Shown one piece after another: positions 62,811-64,000 of a stretch of DNA of 64,000 bases (within the stretch, counting starts at the first letter, position 1; every line of letters starts with the position of its first letter). Origin of the DNA: Aureobasidium sp. EXF-3400. Lineage: Eukaryota; Ascomycota; Dothideomycetes; Dothideales; Saccotheciaceae. The translations under genes and the position numbers were made by a program. Where the stretch lies: positions 98,490-162,489 of the forward strand of contig SWBL01000079.1 in the NCBI GenBank assembly GCA_024195585.1. Direction: 5' to 3'. The notes under the pieces are model-generated. The model was given only the letters and a program-made list of their open reading frames with translations. It ran no database searches and was not told the DNA's origin.

Positions 62811-64000
62811 TGTGATAGATATAGGTAGTGAGGGTTGTGGTCGGTTAAGATATCTCCAGGTGGTGGTGAGGAAAGTCACTGCAGGCCGGATGATGAATTA
62901 TGTGACTGGAGGCAGGACTGCATAGATATGGCTGCTGGGCGGTCGAGTGATGCTGATGCTATCTGATGGTGATGGTCCGAAATGGAGCTGATGCAATTGA
63001 TCGATGGTATAGCTATATTCAATGGTTGGATGGTCGACGGAATTGGCGGACGGTGATTGGCCGAGAGTCGGATTGGATTGATTGGGGATGTGAGGCGTGG
63101 TGGGTGTGTGAGGATGAGGGTGGTCTTCCTTTTGATGCTTCACGTTCAGACTGCACAATAATCCTAGTACGGGTGGGATGACTACGGCTCAACTGCCTTC
63201 TCTGAGAGAGCAGGAGGGAGCTTGGAGCGGGCGCGGCTTGATAAAAGAAGGCTCACGGCAAGGAAGAGCGTTGGCATGGAGATTGCACGTCGCAGCAAGC
63301 TCAGGCAGGCCAGGCCAAGAATCCAACCAAGGCAAGGAAACGCACGACCAGCAACCAGACCAGCACCAGCACCAGCGGCCGCTGGGCCCAGCATGGACAG
63401 CCCCACGAACTCTGAACACTCGCCCTGTCACCCTCGCACACCCGGGCCCCAGTTTAGCGAGACTGAATCCATCAAGCATGCCCTAGTCTAATCCGAACGC
63501 CATGACAAGCGCGCAGAGCAACGGGCCTCCCGTTGGACAAATCATATGCCGCTGCCGCTGTCCACCACCCAGCTGATCATGCATAGCATTTGGAAACTCT
63601 ATGTGAATCCTCGTGCATCGTCGATACTTGACAAGTCGTCCACCCAAACCGTGCCTTGTTCTGCTGCGATCCCGACGACGCTCGATCAAGCCCACATTTC
63701 TGTTGCTTTCTTGTCCCGTCTTGTCTGAGAAGCCCGCATGCATCGTCAGAGAGGGGTAAGTCCTCAACATGTGCACAAATATCAGAGTTGCCCTGGTTGC
63801 AGCTCTCGTACCGCCGTTTCCACGCTTTCCCATCCACATACCCACCGCACTGATGCACACGCTTCGTCCAGACGGACGCCAAAAAATCAACACGACACCG
63901 ACAACGCAGATTATTGTCTCGTTGCTCGGTAGATTGTCAAAGGTTTGCTCGACGCTGACAAGGGCCGCCGCCCGCCGAAGCCGTCCGTCCCACAGACCAA
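62811..64000. promoter_or_regulatory. Upstream region of CDC25 to the window edge
   Basis: 1.2 kb. The first part is the CDC25 promoter with the CCAAT cluster. A CAGCACCAGCACCAGC-type stretch lies near 63358-63380. Short overlapping ORFs after 63180 have no recognisable domain. A gene beyond the edge may begin its promoter here. Confidence 0.45.
63042..63085 (-). promoter_or_regulatory. Four CCAAT boxes upstream of CDC25
   Basis: ATTGG on the + strand, that is CCAAT in the direction of CDC25, begins at 63042, 63056, 63072 and 63081, about 230-275 bp before the start codon. Clustered CCAAT boxes are bound by the HAP/NF-Y (CBC) complex. Confidence 0.5.

Noticed and set aside
1..64000. Secondary-metabolite cluster, transposon, CRISPR or viral insertion
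   Set aside because: No PKS, NRPS, transposase, reverse transcriptase, long terminal or inverted repeats, or spaced repeat array were seen; the genes are ordinary conserved single-copy families.

Overview
The window is nuclear DNA from a filamentous ascomycete (Pezizomycotina). Genes are dense, introns are short (about 47-163 bp, mostly 50-65) with GT...AG ends and CTAAC/CTGAC-like branch sites, and gene sizes and families fit this group. Several proteins look most like those of Dothideomycetes, possibly a black-yeast lineage, but that is an inference from memory and not a computed placement. No transposon, CRISPR array, rRNA gene, convincing tRNA or secondary-metabolite cluster was seen.

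Layout, left to right: the 3' half of the mitochondrial ABC exporter ATM1 (+); an F-box/LRR protein (+); a gap with a pol III-like relic; a small conserved 81-residue protein (-); trehalose-6-phosphate phosphatase Tps2 (-); an EBP1/Cdb4-type M24-fold protein (+); an Rco1-like double PHD-finger protein (+); an aquaglyceroporin (-); the PC4/Sub1 coactivator (-); a Vrl1-like VPS9-ankyrin-PX protein (+); a divergent histone H2B variant (+); mitochondrial malic enzyme (-); a HAM1-like protein (+); an Rtg2/Ppx-GppA protein (+); a Reb1-like Myb protein (-); Rad54 (-); UDP-glucose:glycoprotein glucosyltransferase (+); the Gcn1 translational activator (-); a DHX29/DHX57-type DEAH helicase (+); and a Cdc25 phosphatase (-).

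Almost all are single-copy housekeeping genes in separate transcription units; nothing suggests an operon-like cluster. Some share themes: stress and nutrient signalling (Tps2, Gcn1, Rtg2, malic enzyme), chromatin and transcription (H2B variant, PHD protein, Sub1, Reb1-like), genome stability and cell cycle (Rad54, Cdc25), and ER/endosome function (UGGT, Vrl1-like). Neighbours in divergent pairs share promoters of 271 bp to 1.5 kb.

The most unusual item is the 210-residue H2B variant at 25601-26469, with a 110-residue N-tail and four cysteines. Next are a RAD54 start codon that appears to be split by an intron, an N-myristoylation-like N-terminus on a Myb DNA-binding protein, a malic enzyme with two possible starts, and a small unannotated pol III-like element. 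Exon coordinates below were worked out by hand from reading frame, splice consensus and expected family sequence; no alignments were run.
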